Origin: Botrimarina hoheduenensis
GTDB lineage: Bacteria > Planctomycetota > Planctomycetia > Pirellulales > Lacipirellulaceae
Length of the DNA stretch: 64,000 nt
Assembly (NCBI RefSeq): GCF_007859815.1
Contig: NZ_SJPH01000001.1
Location: forward strand, 737,987-801,986
Direction of reading: 5' to 3'
Below are positions 50,578-62,087 of this stretch, in pieces. The position numbers were made by a program, and so were the translations under genes. Every line of letters starts with the position of its first letter. Positions within the stretch are counted from its first letter, which is position 1. Under the pieces are notes generated by a model. It was not told the origin of the DNA and searched no databases. It was given only the letters and a program-made list of their open reading frames with translations.

Positions 50578-52131
50578 ATGAAGTTCAACAGCGACGAGAT
50601 CGCCTCGGTCATCCAGCAAGAAATTGCTAACTACGACGCAAAGATCGATGTCCGCGAGGTCGGTCGGGTGCTGGAAGTGGGCGACGGTATCGCTCGTGTC
50701 TATGGCCTGAGCGGCGTCATGGCTGGCGAGATGGTTCAGTTCGCCACAGGCGTGACTGGCCTGGCGTTCAACCTGGAAGAGAACTCGGTCGGCGTCATTA
50801 TTCTTGGCGACTACCTGAAGATCTCCGAGGGCGAAGAAGTTCGCAGCACCGGTGAACTGCTCAGTGTGCCGGTTGGTGACGAACTGCTTGGCCGGGTGGT
50901 CGATCCGCTCGGCAACCCGCTGGACGGCAAGGGTCCGATCAACACGACCAAGCGTCGTCCGGTTGAGGTGATCGCCACCGGCGTGTCCGAGCGGCAGCCG
51001 GTCGGCGAGCCGATGCAGACCGGCATCAAGGCGATCGACGCGATGACCCCGATCGGTCGCGGCCAGCGTCAGCTGATCATCGGCGACCGCAAGACCGGCA
51101 AGACAGCGATCGCGATTGACGCGATCATCAACCAGAAGACTTCGGGCGTGAAGTGCTTCTATGTTGCAGTGGGTCAGAAGGAATCGACCATCGCCGGTGT
51201 GATCGAGAAGCTCCGCGATAGCGGCGCGATGGATTACACCACGGTGATTGTGGCCGGAGCCAGCGATCCGGCACCGCTCCAGTACATCGGTCCCTACTCC
51301 GGAACGGCGATGGCCGAGGAGTACATGTTCAACGGCGGCCACGCCCTGGTGGTCTATGACGACCTCAGCAAGCAGGCGGTCGCTTATCGCGAGTTGTCGC
51401 TGCTGATGCGTCGCCCACCGGGACGCGAAGCGTTCCCCGGTGACGTGTTCTATTGCCACAGCCGGCTGCTGGAACGTTCCGCGAAGTTGTCCGACGCGCT
51501 CGGCGGCGGATCGATTACCTCGCTCCCGATTATCGAGACCCTCGAAGGCGAAGTCTCGGCTTACATCCCGACCAACGTGATTTCGATTACGGACGGTCAG
51601 ATTTACTTGCAGCCGGACCTGTTCTTCGCGGGCGTGAAGCCGGCGATGAATGCCGGTATCTCGGTGAGCCGCGTGGGCGGTGCCGCCCAGATCAAGGCGA
51701 TGAAGAAGGTCTCGGGCGGACTTCGGCTCGACCTTGCCGCGTTCCGCGAGCTGGAAGCCTTTGCCCAGCTGGGCACCGAGCTCGATCCGGACACGCAGGC
51801 TAAGCTGGACCGCGGTTACCGCATGGTCGAGCTGCTCAAGCAGGGGCAGTACGCCCCGCTTGCGACCGAAGACGAGGTGCTGCTGATCCTGGCGGGCACC
51901 CAAGGTCACCTGGACGACGTGTCCGTGACCGACATCGGCGCTTTTGGTGACCAGTTCGTCACTTTCCTGCACGATCAGAAGCCCGAGATTCGCAACGAGA
52001 TCCGCGAGTCGGGTGCCATCAGCGACGATCTGTCGGCAACGATCACCGCTGCCATTGCCGAATTCAAAACCCAGTTCGTTGCACCGTCTGCCTTGGATAA
52101 GGCGGAGGGCGTGGCACTCGCTGGCGCATGA
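50578..52131 (+). CDS. atpA: ATP synthase F1 subunit alpha
   Basis: The non-catalytic nucleotide-binding subunit of F1, 517 aa, the usual length. The P-loop GDRKTGKT is at residues 169-176. The family motif ending in [13 protein letters not shown] is intact, as is the C-terminal [16 protein letters not shown] region. Conserved over its whole length and one of the firmest calls in the window. A GTG directly precedes the chosen ATG. Confidence 0.97.
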   Translation: MKFNSDEIASVIQQEIANYDAKIDVREVGRVLEVGDGIARVYGLSGVMAGEMVQFATGVTGLAFNLEENSVGVIILGDYLKISEGEEVRSTGELLSVPVGDELLGRVVDPLGNPLDGKGPINTTKRRPVEVIATGVSERQPVGEPMQTGIKAIDAMTPIGRGQRQLIIGDRKTGKTAIAIDAIINQKTSGVKCFYVAVGQKESTIAGVIEKLRDSGAMDYTTVIVAGASDPAPLQYIGPYSGTAMAEEYMFNGGHALVVYDDLSKQAVAYRELSLLMRRPPGREAFPGDVFYCHSRLLERSAKLSDALGGGSITSLPIIETLEGEVSAYIPTNVISITDGQIYLQPDLFFAGVKPAMNAGISVSRVGGAAQIKAMKKVSGGLRLDLAAFRELEAFAQLGTELDPDTQAKLDRGYRMVELLKQGQYAPLATEDEVLLILAGTQGHLDDVSVTDIGAFGDQFVTFLHDQKPEIRNEIRESGAISDDLSATITAAIAEFKTQFVAPSALDKAEGVALAGA

Positions 52132-52208
52132 CGCCGAGACCCATGAGTTAATCATCCGCCCGTCTGTTTTGATCTTCGCGTCCTGCGCCGCCAACCCGCT
52201 TCCCCGTC

Positions 52209-53087
52209 ATGGCCAACCCACGCCTCCTCGATAAGCGCCGCAAGTCGGTCAAGAACATCCGCAAGATCACGCGGACGATGGAATTGATCGCCACCGCGCG
52301 GTTCAAGAAGGCGATGGATCGTGCGTCGGCCGCAACGGCCTACACGAACCGCATCACGCAGCTGGTTGCCGACCTGATGCAAACGGGGCTCGAAGTTAGC
52401 CACCCGCTGCTCGCCAAGCGAGACAATGAGCAAAACGCCACGCTCCTGGTCTTAACAGCCAATCGAGGCCTGTGCGGTGGTTTCAACGGCAACGTGATCA
52501 GGGCCGGGGCTCGTCAGTGGGACGCGCTCGAGGCCAGCGTGCCCAACTGCCGACTCGAGGTGAGCGGCAAACGCGGTATTTCGGGCATGAGCTACCGTGG
52601 TATTGCCGTCGCTGAGGGCTTCACGCAATTCGAGGACAAGCCCCGCTTCGACGAGGTAGAAGCGATCGCCACGCGCTACCTGAACGAGTTTGCCGCGGGC
52701 AAACTCGATCGGCTGGATGTCGTGTACACTCGGTTTTTGAATGCCGCACGCCAGCAAGTGGTCGTCGAAACACTTCTGCCGTTGGGCTCTTTGGGCGACG
52801 TTGAGAAGGCTGACTCCGCGTCGGCTAACACTCCCTACGAGTTCTTGCCCTCTCCCGAGAGCATTCTCGAAGAAGTCGTACCGACCAGCTTCAAGGTGAA
52901 GCTCTTCAAGTGCTTCCTCGATACGGCGGTGAGCGAGCAGATCGCCCGCCGCGTGGCGATGAAGGGAGCGACCGAAAATGCGGACGACCTCATCAAGTCG
53001 CTCAGCATGCAATACAACCGCGCCCGCCAGGGTCGCATCACCAACGAGCTGATGGACCTCATCGGCGGTGTTAACGCACTCAGTTAA
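52209..53087 (+). CDS. atpG: ATP synthase F1 subunit gamma
   Basis: The central rotor shaft, 292 aa. The N-terminal helix RRKSVKNIRKITRTMELIATARFKKA and the C-terminal ATENADDLIKSLSMQYNRARQGRITNELMDLIGGVNAL form the long antiparallel coiled coil. The central Rossmann-like part has LLVLTANRGLCGGFN. ATG start at 52209, 77 bp after atpA. The 233 bp between its stop and atpD is longer than other gaps in the operon and contains no recognised gene. Confidence 0.95.
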   Translation: MANPRLLDKRRKSVKNIRKITRTMELIATARFKKAMDRASAATAYTNRITQLVADLMQTGLEVSHPLLAKRDNEQNATLLVLTANRGLCGGFNGNVIRAGARQWDALEASVPNCRLEVSGKRGISGMSYRGIAVAEGFTQFEDKPRFDEVEAIATRYLNEFAAGKLDRLDVVYTRFLNAARQQVVVETLLPLGSLGDVEKADSASANTPYEFLPSPESILEEVVPTSFKVKLFKCFLDTAVSEQIARRVAMKGATENADDLIKSLSMQYNRARQGRITNELMDLIGGVNALS

Positions 53088-53176
53088 GCAACTTACACCG
53101 GCTACTCAATACGTACTGTGACTTCGAGAAGGGAGCAAAGGGGAAAAGAGAGAGCAAGCGATGAGGTGCCTCTTAA

Positions 53177-54763
<1,587 letters not shown>

Positions 54764-54843
54764 TGAAGCCCAAGCAGCTCTCACCGGGGGCCGTCTTGGG
54801 TGACGGTTCTCACGATCGGCCGTAGCCGCAGAGAACATTAACC

Positions 54844-55251
54844 ATGGCCGAAGCTATCGGAACCTTGAGCGTCAGCGTTGTTACTCCCGAGGAGACCGTC
54901 GTTCAGACGACAGTCGATTCGCTGGTCGTGCCCCTTTTTGATGGCGAGATCGGCATCCTTCGTGGTCACGCACCGATGATCGGTCGGCTGGGTTTTGGCG
55001 AGATGCGCTTAACGGCTCAGGGCGTCACAACGCGCTACTACGTCGATGGCGGATTTGTCCAAGTCGCCGATAACGTTGTGAGTGTGCTCACGGGCCGAGC
55101 CGCACCGCTCGATAAGCTCGATGCCGAGGCGGCTCGCACGCAGCTCGAAGGCAGCCTCAAGCAGTTGGCCACAGGAGACGACGCGATCGCGCTACGCGAT
55201 CGGTTGGTTTCCCAGGCGCGGGCTCAGCTCAGCCTCGTGCGTAAGCTTTAA
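54844..55251 (+). CDS. atpC: ATP synthase F1 subunit epsilon
   Basis: The regulatory rotor-foot subunit, 135 aa. The N-terminal beta-barrel is recognisable (LSVSVVTPEETVVQTTVDSLVVP; DGEIGILRGHAPMIGRL). The C-terminal helical hairpin is present (LDAEAARTQLEGSLKQL and RDRLVSQARAQLSLV), so the inhibitory part is retained. It closes the atp operon: order I-a-c-b-delta-alpha-gamma-beta-epsilon, the classical F-type arrangement rather than the N-ATPase one. pyrF follows 74 bp downstream. Confidence 0.94.
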   Translation: MAEAIGTLSVSVVTPEETVVQTTVDSLVVPLFDGEIGILRGHAPMIGRLGFGEMRLTAQGVTTRYYVDGGFVQVADNVVSVLTGRAAPLDKLDAEAARTQLEGSLKQLATGDDAIALRDRLVSQARAQLSLVRKL

Positions 55252-55325
55252 TCGCTCATGGCGCGGGGGGGGCGGCCAAGACGCAAGGTCGCGGTGTCTC
55301 TTTCGTGCCGACACGGAGCCTCTCT

Positions 55326-56222
55326 ATGCCGTCGTTTGCCGATCGGCTTACCTCCGCTGTTCGTGAGAAGCGTAGCCCGCTGATGGTGGGCCTTGATCCG
55401 CGGCTGGATCAGTTGCCGGTTTCGCTTCGCCCGCCGTTAGAGGCTTCCGCAGCAGAGCGTGCCGACGCCTTCTGCGAGTTCTGCCGGGGCGTCATCGATG
55501 CCGTGGCCGACTTCACGCCGATCGTTAAGCCGCAGGTGGCGTTCTTTGAAGAGCTCGGCCCCGCGGGGATGGTCGCCCTGGGAGCCGTGATCGAGGAGGC
55601 GCACCGCGCCGGTCTGCTGGTGTGTGTCGATGGCAAGCGAAACGATATCGGCACCACGGCACAAGCTTACGCCAATGGTTGGCTCGGGGAACAGAGCCCG
55701 TGGCGAGGCGATGCGTTGACGGTCAGTCCCTACCTGGGCGACGACAGCCTTGAACCCTTCACGAAGCTTGCCGCCGAACGCGATGCGGGCGTTTTTGTGC
55801 TGGTGAAGACCTCTAATCCGGGAGGGGCCCTGTGGCAGGATTTGGAGGCTGAGGGCAAAACGCTCTATCGGCGTGTCGGTGAATACGTTGAGACGATCGC
55901 AGCGTCTACCGTCGGCGCGAGCGGCTATGGCGTTGCGGGTGCCGTTGTCGGAGCGACTTATCCTCAGCAACTGGCCGAGCTGCGCGCGGCCATGCCGCAT
56001 ACCTGGTTCTTGATACCCGGTTTTGGTGCCCAAGGGGGAGCCGCAGCGGACGTCGCCGCGGGGTTCGACGCCCAGGGACTTGGAGCCGTGGTCAACAGCT
56101 CTCGTGGCGTCATCTTCGCGTATGAGAAGAACCCGCAGCCCGACTGGCGCGACGCGGTTCGCGAGGCTGCCCGTAGCGCGTGCGAACAGCTCCGCGCTGC
56201 GACCTCCGCGGGACAGCTCTGA
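55326..56222 (+). CDS. pyrF: Orotidine 5'-phosphate decarboxylase (type 2)
   Basis: Last step of de novo UMP synthesis: decarboxylation of OMP. The 298 aa fit the longer PyrF subfamily 2. The catalytic lysine-aspartate block is GKRNDIGTTAQAYA (near residue 102), preceded by LVCVD; the family start LMVGLDPRLD and the late WFLIPGFGAQGG are also present. I chose the ATG at 55326, preceded by GGAG at a suitable distance; an in-frame GTG 21 bases upstream is possible. It follows atpC on the same strand but functionally stands alone. Confidence 0.92.
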   Translation: MPSFADRLTSAVREKRSPLMVGLDPRLDQLPVSLRPPLEASAAERADAFCEFCRGVIDAVADFTPIVKPQVAFFEELGPAGMVALGAVIEEAHRAGLLVCVDGKRNDIGTTAQAYANGWLGEQSPWRGDALTVSPYLGDDSLEPFTKLAAERDAGVFVLVKTSNPGGALWQDLEAEGKTLYRRVGEYVETIAASTVGASGYGVAGAVVGATYPQQLAELRAAMPHTWFLIPGFGAQGGAAADVAAGFDAQGLGAVVNSSRGVIFAYEKNPQPDWRDAVREAARSACEQLRAATSAGQL

Positions 56223-56325
56223 CGCGCCTGCCGACGCTGAACTCGGCAGGTTGCGCACAGGGGTTACATGCACCAGACTGCCTCTGACCGCTCGGTTGGT
56301 AGGCTCCCAGCCAGCAATCGGCTTT

Positions 56326-56724
56326 TCAATCCCCGAGCACCAGGTGCTTGGCGTCGGGCAATCGTCCGTGTTCTTCAGCGAAGCGGGCCAAGCTTCGCAG
56401 GTGAGCGACCAGCAGCCCGTACCGCCGAGGTGAGGAGATCGGGGCGAGCAGCTCGATCGCACGCCTGGCATGCCTGCGGACACCGATTGGGTTGCCGGCC
56501 TGCTCTTTGACCCCCGCCGCGGCCAGCTTGATAAGGGCTTTCAAGAAGTCAGCGCTGGGCCCGCGCCGTCCCGCGGCGATCCAGAGCTCCTCCCACGCCT
56601 CGTGGGCATTCCAATAGGCTTTCTCGTTGAAAAGGGTGACCGCCTGTTGGTGAAGAGGGCAGCTCAGCCAGCTCCTTTCCGACAGGGGGTCAGGCAGATT
56701 TTCGGATTCAGAAAGCGGCATCAT
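56326..56724 (-). CDS. DUF309 domain-containing protein
   Basis: A 132-aa protein of the DUF309 family: helical, with the signature around HEAWEELW at residues 41-48 (FNEKAYWNAHEAWEELW) and LKALIKLAAAGVKEQAGN afterwards. The function of the family is unknown. The open frame extends further upstream to 57042, but that part is arginine-rich and overlaps two plus-strand genes; the ATG at 56724 opens just before the conserved domain. It is convergent with pyrF (103 bp between stops) and divergent from the next small membrane gene. Confidence 0.85.
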   Translation of the reverse strand: MMPLSESENLPDPLSERSWLSCPLHQQAVTLFNEKAYWNAHEAWEELWIAAGRRGPSADFLKALIKLAAAGVKEQAGNPIGVRRHARRAIELLAPISSPRRYGLLVAHLRSLARFAEEHGRLPDAKHLVLGD

Positions 56725-56783
56725 CGGGTAGAGTCGTGGCCTGAGGTTGTTGCTGTGGCCGCCGGATTCGTCACAATCAAAGT

Positions 56784-57035
56784 ATGCAATTTTTACCACG
56801 CTTCTCGCTGCGCACCGGATTGATTGCGCTGACCGTCGGGGCACTCCTGGCGGTGTCGTTGCGGGCCGCAGCGATCGGCGAGCCGTGGGCGATCGGCGCG
56901 GGCATCGGTGTGCTGAGTCTTCCGGTGCTGCTCTGCTTTCACGCGTTGCTCTACGCCCTGGCGAGAATGCTCGCACGTTCACCGGTGCGACGCACGCAAG
57001 AAACCGAGCAAAGCAGCGCGGAGTCGCCCGCGTGA
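56784..57035 (+). CDS. Small hypothetical membrane protein
   Basis: An 83-aa protein with two predicted membrane helices (about residues 11-30 and 37-62) and a polar C-terminal tail (RRTQETEQSSAESPA). I do not recognise a family. Its stop overlaps the start of the next gene by four bases (GTGA at 57032-57035), which supports its being real and translated together with the ABC-transporter-associated genes downstream. ATG start. Confidence 0.65.
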   Translation: MQFLPRFSLRTGLIALTVGALLAVSLRAAAIGEPWAIGAGIGVLSLPVLLCFHALLYALARMLARSPVRRTQETEQSSAESPA

Positions 57036-59278
57036 GAACCATCCCGACATCAGCTCCGCACCAGGCAGCGACCGCTCTCGGAAAGCTATCTCGCGTTTCG
57101 CTATCGTGTGAACGATCTCAGCGGTTATCGTCTAACGCCGTGATGCTGTTGGCTCTGCTTACGGTGATCTCGATCGCTGCCAGCGCAGCGGCCTTTAACG
57201 GCTTCACGATGCGGATGCCCAGCGTAGGCTTTGCATCGCCCAAGAGCGGGCTCGCGCTCGAGCTGGACGCCAACTGGTTCAATTCCGGTGGCTATCGCCC
57301 GATCCAGGTGCGCTTCACCGCAACCGTCGCAAAGTCGTTCGACCGCGAAGTCGCTCTCAAGCTCTATTGGTCTTCGCGTAATGGCGTGAAGGACGCGGTC
57401 AACCTGACCGTCTCGAAGGGCTTCACGATTCCCGCCGGCCAGACAACCGCCGAGGGAGTTATCCGAATGCCTGGCTATAACGAGTCGGGATTCTTGTGGT
57501 GCGATGTCGTCGTTGATGGCAAAGCCGATGCGTCGCTGTCGATTGATCGGAAAGCTGCGCAGTTCTTTGCTTCACCCGCAGGAGAGGAGATCGGCCTGAA
57601 GCAACTCAAGCTGCGTGACGCGGGCAGCGGTACCGTGTCGTGGCTTGGCCGGCGCTCGATGCCACGGCAGTATCAGGATCTCGACCAGCTAATGGTTGAG
57701 GATGCGGTGTCGGAGCCTTGTGATCAATGGCTCGATTATTCGTCCGCAGACATCGTCCGCACGCAGCTGTCGATGCTGCGTATCATGGCCGAACGTGATC
57801 CCGCAGCGATTGCTGCACTGCGTCGGTTTGCGCTGGCGGGCGGCTTTGTCTGGATCGAGAACGTTGAGGATGAAGCCGAGGCGCTGAATGAGATCACGCG
57901 ACTGCTAGCGATCGGCGGCTGGTCGTTCGATCTCGACACCCCCTTCGACGCCACGTTGACGCCGGTATCCGAAGCAGAGGGCTGGAATCGCGAATCATTA
58001 ATGAGCCGGCCCGTCAGCCCGCCTGGTTCCGAGGGGCAAACGCTGGGGCAGGATATCCGCGGGCTGCTTTCTGCGGCGCTCGAATCGAGCAGTGGCGGTC
58101 TTACCAGCCGGGGCTGGTACGCCGTTCATGGGGCCGGATTGGGCCGTGTGATGGCCTTTCCTGCCGAAGGATTCGACATTCCCCGTCGCATCAGTCCTGG
58201 AGTCGCCGCGAACGCTTCAAAGCGGTGGGTTAACCGCGGCTGGGAGCGGCGTCACGGCGTGCGCCCCGAAGTTGGCAGCCCCGACTTTGCGAACCTGTTG
58301 ATCCCCGGCGTGGGATTCGCCCCCGTGGGTGAGTTCCAGGTGCTCATAACGCTCTTCGTGTTGGCGATCGGCCCGCTGAACTACTGGCTGCTGTGGCGTA
58401 AGCAGCGGCTCGACCTGCTCGTGATCACCACCCCGCTTGGTGCGCTGTTGGTAACGGCATGCCTGTTTGTGTACGCCACATTTTCCGATGGCTTTGGGGT
58501 GCGTGTCAGGGCTCGAGGCCTGACCGTCATCAATCAACCCGCCGGAGAGGCGGTTACCTGGGCACGCCTTTGTCACTACGCGGGGCTTGGCGTACGAGGC
58601 GAATTCTCCATGCCGCCCGATACCATGCTTTATCCGATCAAGCCTGGCTGGGAGGTGGCGGTTGGTCCGCAACAGAGCGAATCGCGTGGGTTGGCGTGGG
58701 AACCGGATCGGCAGCATCTGGTCAGCGGCTGGTTGCCGGCCCGAACCTCGGCCCAGCATCTATTGGTGCGAGCGGGTCCCTTCGCCAAGGAGTTGTTGGT
58801 GACGACCACGGCTGATCAGCAGGTTGAAGTGCGTAACCGCCTCGGTGCCGATCTGCAGCTACTCATGGTCTACGACGAGGGCGGTCAGTGGTGGCGTGGC
58901 GAGTCGATCAATGTTGACGGAGTCGCCCGGCTGGAAGCGATCGACAAGGTCGAAGCCGTCGCTCAGATACGCCAGATCACGCTTGATAACGAACCGCAAA
59001 TCCCGCTTGGTGCGGGCCGGCAGATTGAAGATTCGCTCGAACGTATCGGGGCATCACGCAGCGCAAGGCGGCTGCAACGGGAGGTTGCCGATGTATCTCC
59101 TGGCGGAAACCTGATGAACCAAGCCATCGACCGACTCGTCGGCCTCGAAGGGGGAGCCCCATTGAATCTGCCGCCCCGTAGCTACGTGGCGCTCAGCACA
59201 AAAACGGTGGGGGTTCCGCTGGGATTCGAGAGCGTGACCGAGGCGGGGAGTTTTCATCTAACCGTTGGGAACTGGTGA
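57032..59278 (+). CDS. Hypothetical membrane protein linked to ABC transporter
   Basis: A 748-aa protein of unknown function. One membrane helix lies near the N-terminus (about 35-56), followed by a large beta-rich extracytoplasmic region. Two helices occur at about 432-490 (FQVLITLFVLAIGPLNYWLLW and LLVITTPLGALLVTACLFVYA), and a soluble C-terminal region follows. This N- and mid-helix layout recalls GldG-type or DUF4350-like auxiliary proteins of ABC-2 systems. I chose the GTG at 57032, which overlaps the preceding stop; the open frame reaches further upstream without protein-like sequence. The ATPase gene starts 3 bp after its stop, so it is surely in the same operon. Confidence 0.72.
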   Translation: MRTIPTSAPHQAATALGKLSRVSLSCERSQRLSSNAVMLLALLTVISIAASAAAFNGFTMRMPSVGFASPKSGLALELDANWFNSGGYRPIQVRFTATVAKSFDREVALKLYWSSRNGVKDAVNLTVSKGFTIPAGQTTAEGVIRMPGYNESGFLWCDVVVDGKADASLSIDRKAAQFFASPAGEEIGLKQLKLRDAGSGTVSWLGRRSMPRQYQDLDQLMVEDAVSEPCDQWLDYSSADIVRTQLSMLRIMAERDPAAIAALRRFALAGGFVWIENVEDEAEALNEITRLLAIGGWSFDLDTPFDATLTPVSEAEGWNRESLMSRPVSPPGSEGQTLGQDIRGLLSAALESSSGGLTSRGWYAVHGAGLGRVMAFPAEGFDIPRRISPGVAANASKRWVNRGWERRHGVRPEVGSPDFANLLIPGVGFAPVGEFQVLITLFVLAIGPLNYWLLWRKQRLDLLVITTPLGALLVTACLFVYATFSDGFGVRVRARGLTVINQPAGEAVTWARLCHYAGLGVRGEFSMPPDTMLYPIKPGWEVAVGPQQSESRGLAWEPDRQHLVSGWLPARTSAQHLLVRAGPFAKELLVTTTADQQVEVRNRLGADLQLLMVYDEGGQWWRGESINVDGVARLEAIDKVEAVAQIRQITLDNEPQIPLGAGRQIEDSLERIGASRSARRLQREVADVSPGGNLMNQAIDRLVGLEGGAPLNLPPRSYVALSTKTVGVPLGFESVTEAGSFHLTVGNW

Positions 59279-59281
59279 ACC

Positions 59282-60313
59282 ATGAACCTGAGCCCTTCTT
59301 CCAACGGCGGCCCCGTTGCAAGTGATCCGGCCGCTTGGACCATGTCGAGCCGTCCGGCCGCGACCTCAGCACCGCCGATCGAGCTTCGCAACCTCAACCG
59401 CTGGTTTGGCACGACGCACGCGGTTGACGACGTCACGTTCACGGTCGGTGTCGGCGAAGTATTCGGCTACATCGGCCCGAACGGTGCCGGCAAGACCACT
59501 AGCATGCGGATCCTGGCAACCCTCGACGAGCCCTCCTCGGGCGACGCCTTCGTCGATGGTTTTTCGGTGGTCGAAGATCCTGACCGAGTGCGGTCACGGC
59601 TGGGCTTCATGCCCGATTACTACGGCACGTACCAGAATGTCAATGTCTGGGAGTATCTGGATTTCTTCGCGCGGGCGTACGGATTGCGGGGCACGGTACG
59701 CAAGCGCGCACTCGACTTTGTGATGGACTTTACGGGGCTTGACGACTTAGCACGCAAGCCGATCGACGGCTTGTCCAAAGGAATGAAGCAGCGATTGTGC
59801 CTAGGGCGCACCATGATCCACGACCCTTCGGTTATGGTTCTCGACGAGCCCGCTGCAGGCCTTGATCCGCGCGCCCGTATCGAGCTGCGTGAGATGATCA
59901 CACGCCTCGCGGAACTCGGCAAAGCCGTTCTTATTAGCTCACATATCCTGACCGAGTTGGCCGAGGTCTGCGATCGGGTGGGCATCATCGAGCTGGGCCG
60001 GCTCGTTGCCGTTGGCACGGTGGAAGAGATCAGCAGCCGTGTCGAGCAACGGATCGCGGTGCAGGTGCGGCTGCTGGGCGAGGTGGGCCCGCTCGTTGCT
60101 TGGTTGCAGCAGCAGCCTGAAATCGAAGAGGTCTCAGCGGCCGAGGCCCATGTGCGTTTCGTGCAAAGCTCGGAGCGCGAGCGTAGCGCAGAGCATCTGG
60201 CAGACACGCTGGCGGGAATGATCGGCGCTGGTTTTCGTGTGACCGAGTTCTCCACCAAAAGCAAATCGCTCGAAGACGTTTTTCTGCACGTCACTCAGGG
60301 ACGCGTGCAATAG
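59282..60313 (+). CDS. ABC transporter ATP-binding protein
   Basis: A 343-aa ATPase of the ABC-2/CcmA/GldA type. Walker A GPNGAGKTT at residues 65-73, signature LSKGMKQRL near 163, Walker B and D-loop VMVLDEPAAGLDP near 187. The signature LSKGMKQR in place of LSGG is typical of this subgroup. The first 30 residues are an extra Ser/Pro/Ala-rich extension. A C-terminal domain (about 255-340) is also usual for this subgroup. It is encoded 3 bp after the large membrane protein and is followed by the permease, forming one exporter-like system. Confidence 0.92.
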   Translation: MNLSPSSNGGPVASDPAAWTMSSRPAATSAPPIELRNLNRWFGTTHAVDDVTFTVGVGEVFGYIGPNGAGKTTSMRILATLDEPSSGDAFVDGFSVVEDPDRVRSRLGFMPDYYGTYQNVNVWEYLDFFARAYGLRGTVRKRALDFVMDFTGLDDLARKPIDGLSKGMKQRLCLGRTMIHDPSVMVLDEPAAGLDPRARIELREMITRLAELGKAVLISSHILTELAEVCDRVGIIELGRLVAVGTVEEISSRVEQRIAVQVRLLGEVGPLVAWLQQQPEIEEVSAAEAHVRFVQSSERERSAEHLADTLAGMIGAGFRVTEFSTKSKSLEDVFLHVTQGRVQ

Positions 60314-60371
60314 CTGCCGTTGCTGCCTGGCAAGACCTGTGCTTGTGCCCGTCCCCTCAGACGAAATCCCC

Positions 60372-62039
60372 ATGGCGATCGCCTCCGACCCCGCTGCGAT
60401 GACCGAGCCGACGCCCGCGCGGGCGGAGGGGGGCTTTTGGACACGGCTCGACGCCCTGATCAGCTGGCTCGGTGAGGGGCTCAACCCGATCCTTGTCAAA
60501 GAGACACGCCAAGCGCTCAAGAGCCGGCAGTTCACGCTCTGGTTCGTTTTGTTGCTGGTTGCCTGCTGGATCACGACGGTCGGTGGCGTTGCGCTGGTGG
60601 GGCCCAGCATCTACTACGTGTCCGCAGGCGGCTATCTGCTGCGCGTTTACTACGCGGTGCTGCTGCTCCCCTTGACGGTCGTGATCCCGTTCAATGCGTT
60701 CCGATCGCTAACCGCCGAGCAAGAAGAGAACACCCGCGATCTGCTCGAGGTTTCGACCCTCACGCCCTGGCAAGTCGTGAACGGCAAGCTGGGCAGCGCG
60801 GTCCTGCAGATGCTGATGTACCTTTCAGCCTTAGCCCCGTGTATCGCGTTCACTTACCTGCTGCGGGGGGTCGATCTGCTGACGATCGGTCTGTTGCTGC
60901 TGTACGCGGTGCTGGCATCGATCGGGCTGTCGATGATCGGTCTGCTGCTGGCGGCGACCAACAAGCAGCGTCGTGGGCAGAACTTTCTGGCGGTGGTCTT
61001 CGCGGGAGGTCTCTTTTTTGCTTTTTCGACGATTTTCGCGATGTCGATGGCGGCAATGGAGTTGGACCCCGGCGAACGCTCGAGCCCGGCGTTCTTCTGG
61101 ATCCATCTGGGCCTGCTCAGCCTCTACGCTACTACGTTTGGGATCGTCTACGTCGCAACAGCCGGGCTGTGCACGTTCTCTAGCGCGAACCGCTCGACCC
61201 CATTGCGGGTTGCTCTCGTGATTCAGCAAGCCGTGTTTATCGCTTGGTGCGCCGGCATGATCGCGACTTCCCCAGCGGTGGGGGACGGACTGCTCGCGAT
61301 CGTGTTTACGGCATCCATCTATTGGTTTGTCGCGGGAGCGGTGCTGACCAGCGAACCTGCCGAACTCTCACAGCGTGTGCGCCGCCGCTTACCCCAGAGC
61401 CTCGTGGGCCGTGCCCTGTTTAGCTGGTTCTGCCCCGGCCCTGCTTCGGGATACATCTTTGCGATCACCAATCTGGGATTGGTGCTGTTGCTCTGGGCCG
61501 GGTCGATCATTTGGTGCCGAGTTACAGGCAGCATGCCACTTGCGTCAGCGCTTTTCATCGCGGCGGTATGCTGGGCTTATATAGTCACGTTCTTGGGTCT
61601 TGGTTTGCTCGCGATAACGGCGCTCCGTAAGGTCGCGACACTCACACTGTTGGGCGGATTCTTGGTTCAGGTGCTGCTCGTGCTGGCGGCCAGTGGCGTC
61701 CCGTTGCTGGTACAGGTCCTTAGCAATCGTGTCCGGCTGGGCGACGCTACCTTGTATGAGACTACCAGCCCGGTGCTCACTGTGATGCGTCTGACCGATG
61801 GTCAACTGGATGCGACGGAAGAGTACCTCGTCGCGGGGGTTGTCTTTTCTGCGGCCGCTAGCGTGCTGCTTGTGTGCCTCAGGCTGGCCGGGCGCGAAGC
61901 GGGGCTGCGTCGCGTCGCGAAGCCCCAACGCGTGATCGAAGATGACCTGTCAATGGCCCCCGCTGCGCAGCCTGTGCCAACGAATCCCTGGGGAGACTTG
62001 GCGGTTCGAACGGCTCGAACCGAAGAGCGCGAAGGATGA
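60372..62039 (+). CDS. ABC-2 type transporter permease
   Basis: A 555-aa inner-membrane protein with about 12 hydrophobic helices and an ABC-2 permease layout: the first helix (FTLWFVLLLVACWITTVGG) after NPILVKETRQALKSRQ, and the AEQEENTRDLLEVSTLTPWQVVNGKL segment characteristic of this permease type. The cargo is unknown. I chose the ATG at 60372; an in-frame GTG upstream at 60339 is an alternative. It is the last gene of the operon with the ATPase (58 bp gap). The C-terminal 60 residues are polar and probably cytoplasmic. Confidence 0.88.
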   Translation: MAIASDPAAMTEPTPARAEGGFWTRLDALISWLGEGLNPILVKETRQALKSRQFTLWFVLLLVACWITTVGGVALVGPSIYYVSAGGYLLRVYYAVLLLPLTVVIPFNAFRSLTAEQEENTRDLLEVSTLTPWQVVNGKLGSAVLQMLMYLSALAPCIAFTYLLRGVDLLTIGLLLLYAVLASIGLSMIGLLLAATNKQRRGQNFLAVVFAGGLFFAFSTIFAMSMAAMELDPGERSSPAFFWIHLGLLSLYATTFGIVYVATAGLCTFSSANRSTPLRVALVIQQAVFIAWCAGMIATSPAVGDGLLAIVFTASIYWFVAGAVLTSEPAELSQRVRRRLPQSLVGRALFSWFCPGPASGYIFAITNLGLVLLLWAGSIIWCRVTGSMPLASALFIAAVCWAYIVTFLGLGLLAITALRKVATLTLLGGFLVQVLLVLAASGVPLLVQVLSNRVRLGDATLYETTSPVLTVMRLTDGQLDATEEYLVAGVVFSAAASVLLVCLRLAGREAGLRRVAKPQRVIEDDLSMAPAAQPVPTNPWGDLAVRTARTEEREG

Positions 62040-62087
62040 CCGATGCCGCAGCGCGAAGATAATTCTGCTGACCAAGAGATCGATCGA

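Noticed and set aside
56725..57042. N-terminal extension of the DUF309 protein
   Set aside because: Arg-rich and overlaps two plus-strand genes; the family domain begins after the ATG at 56724.
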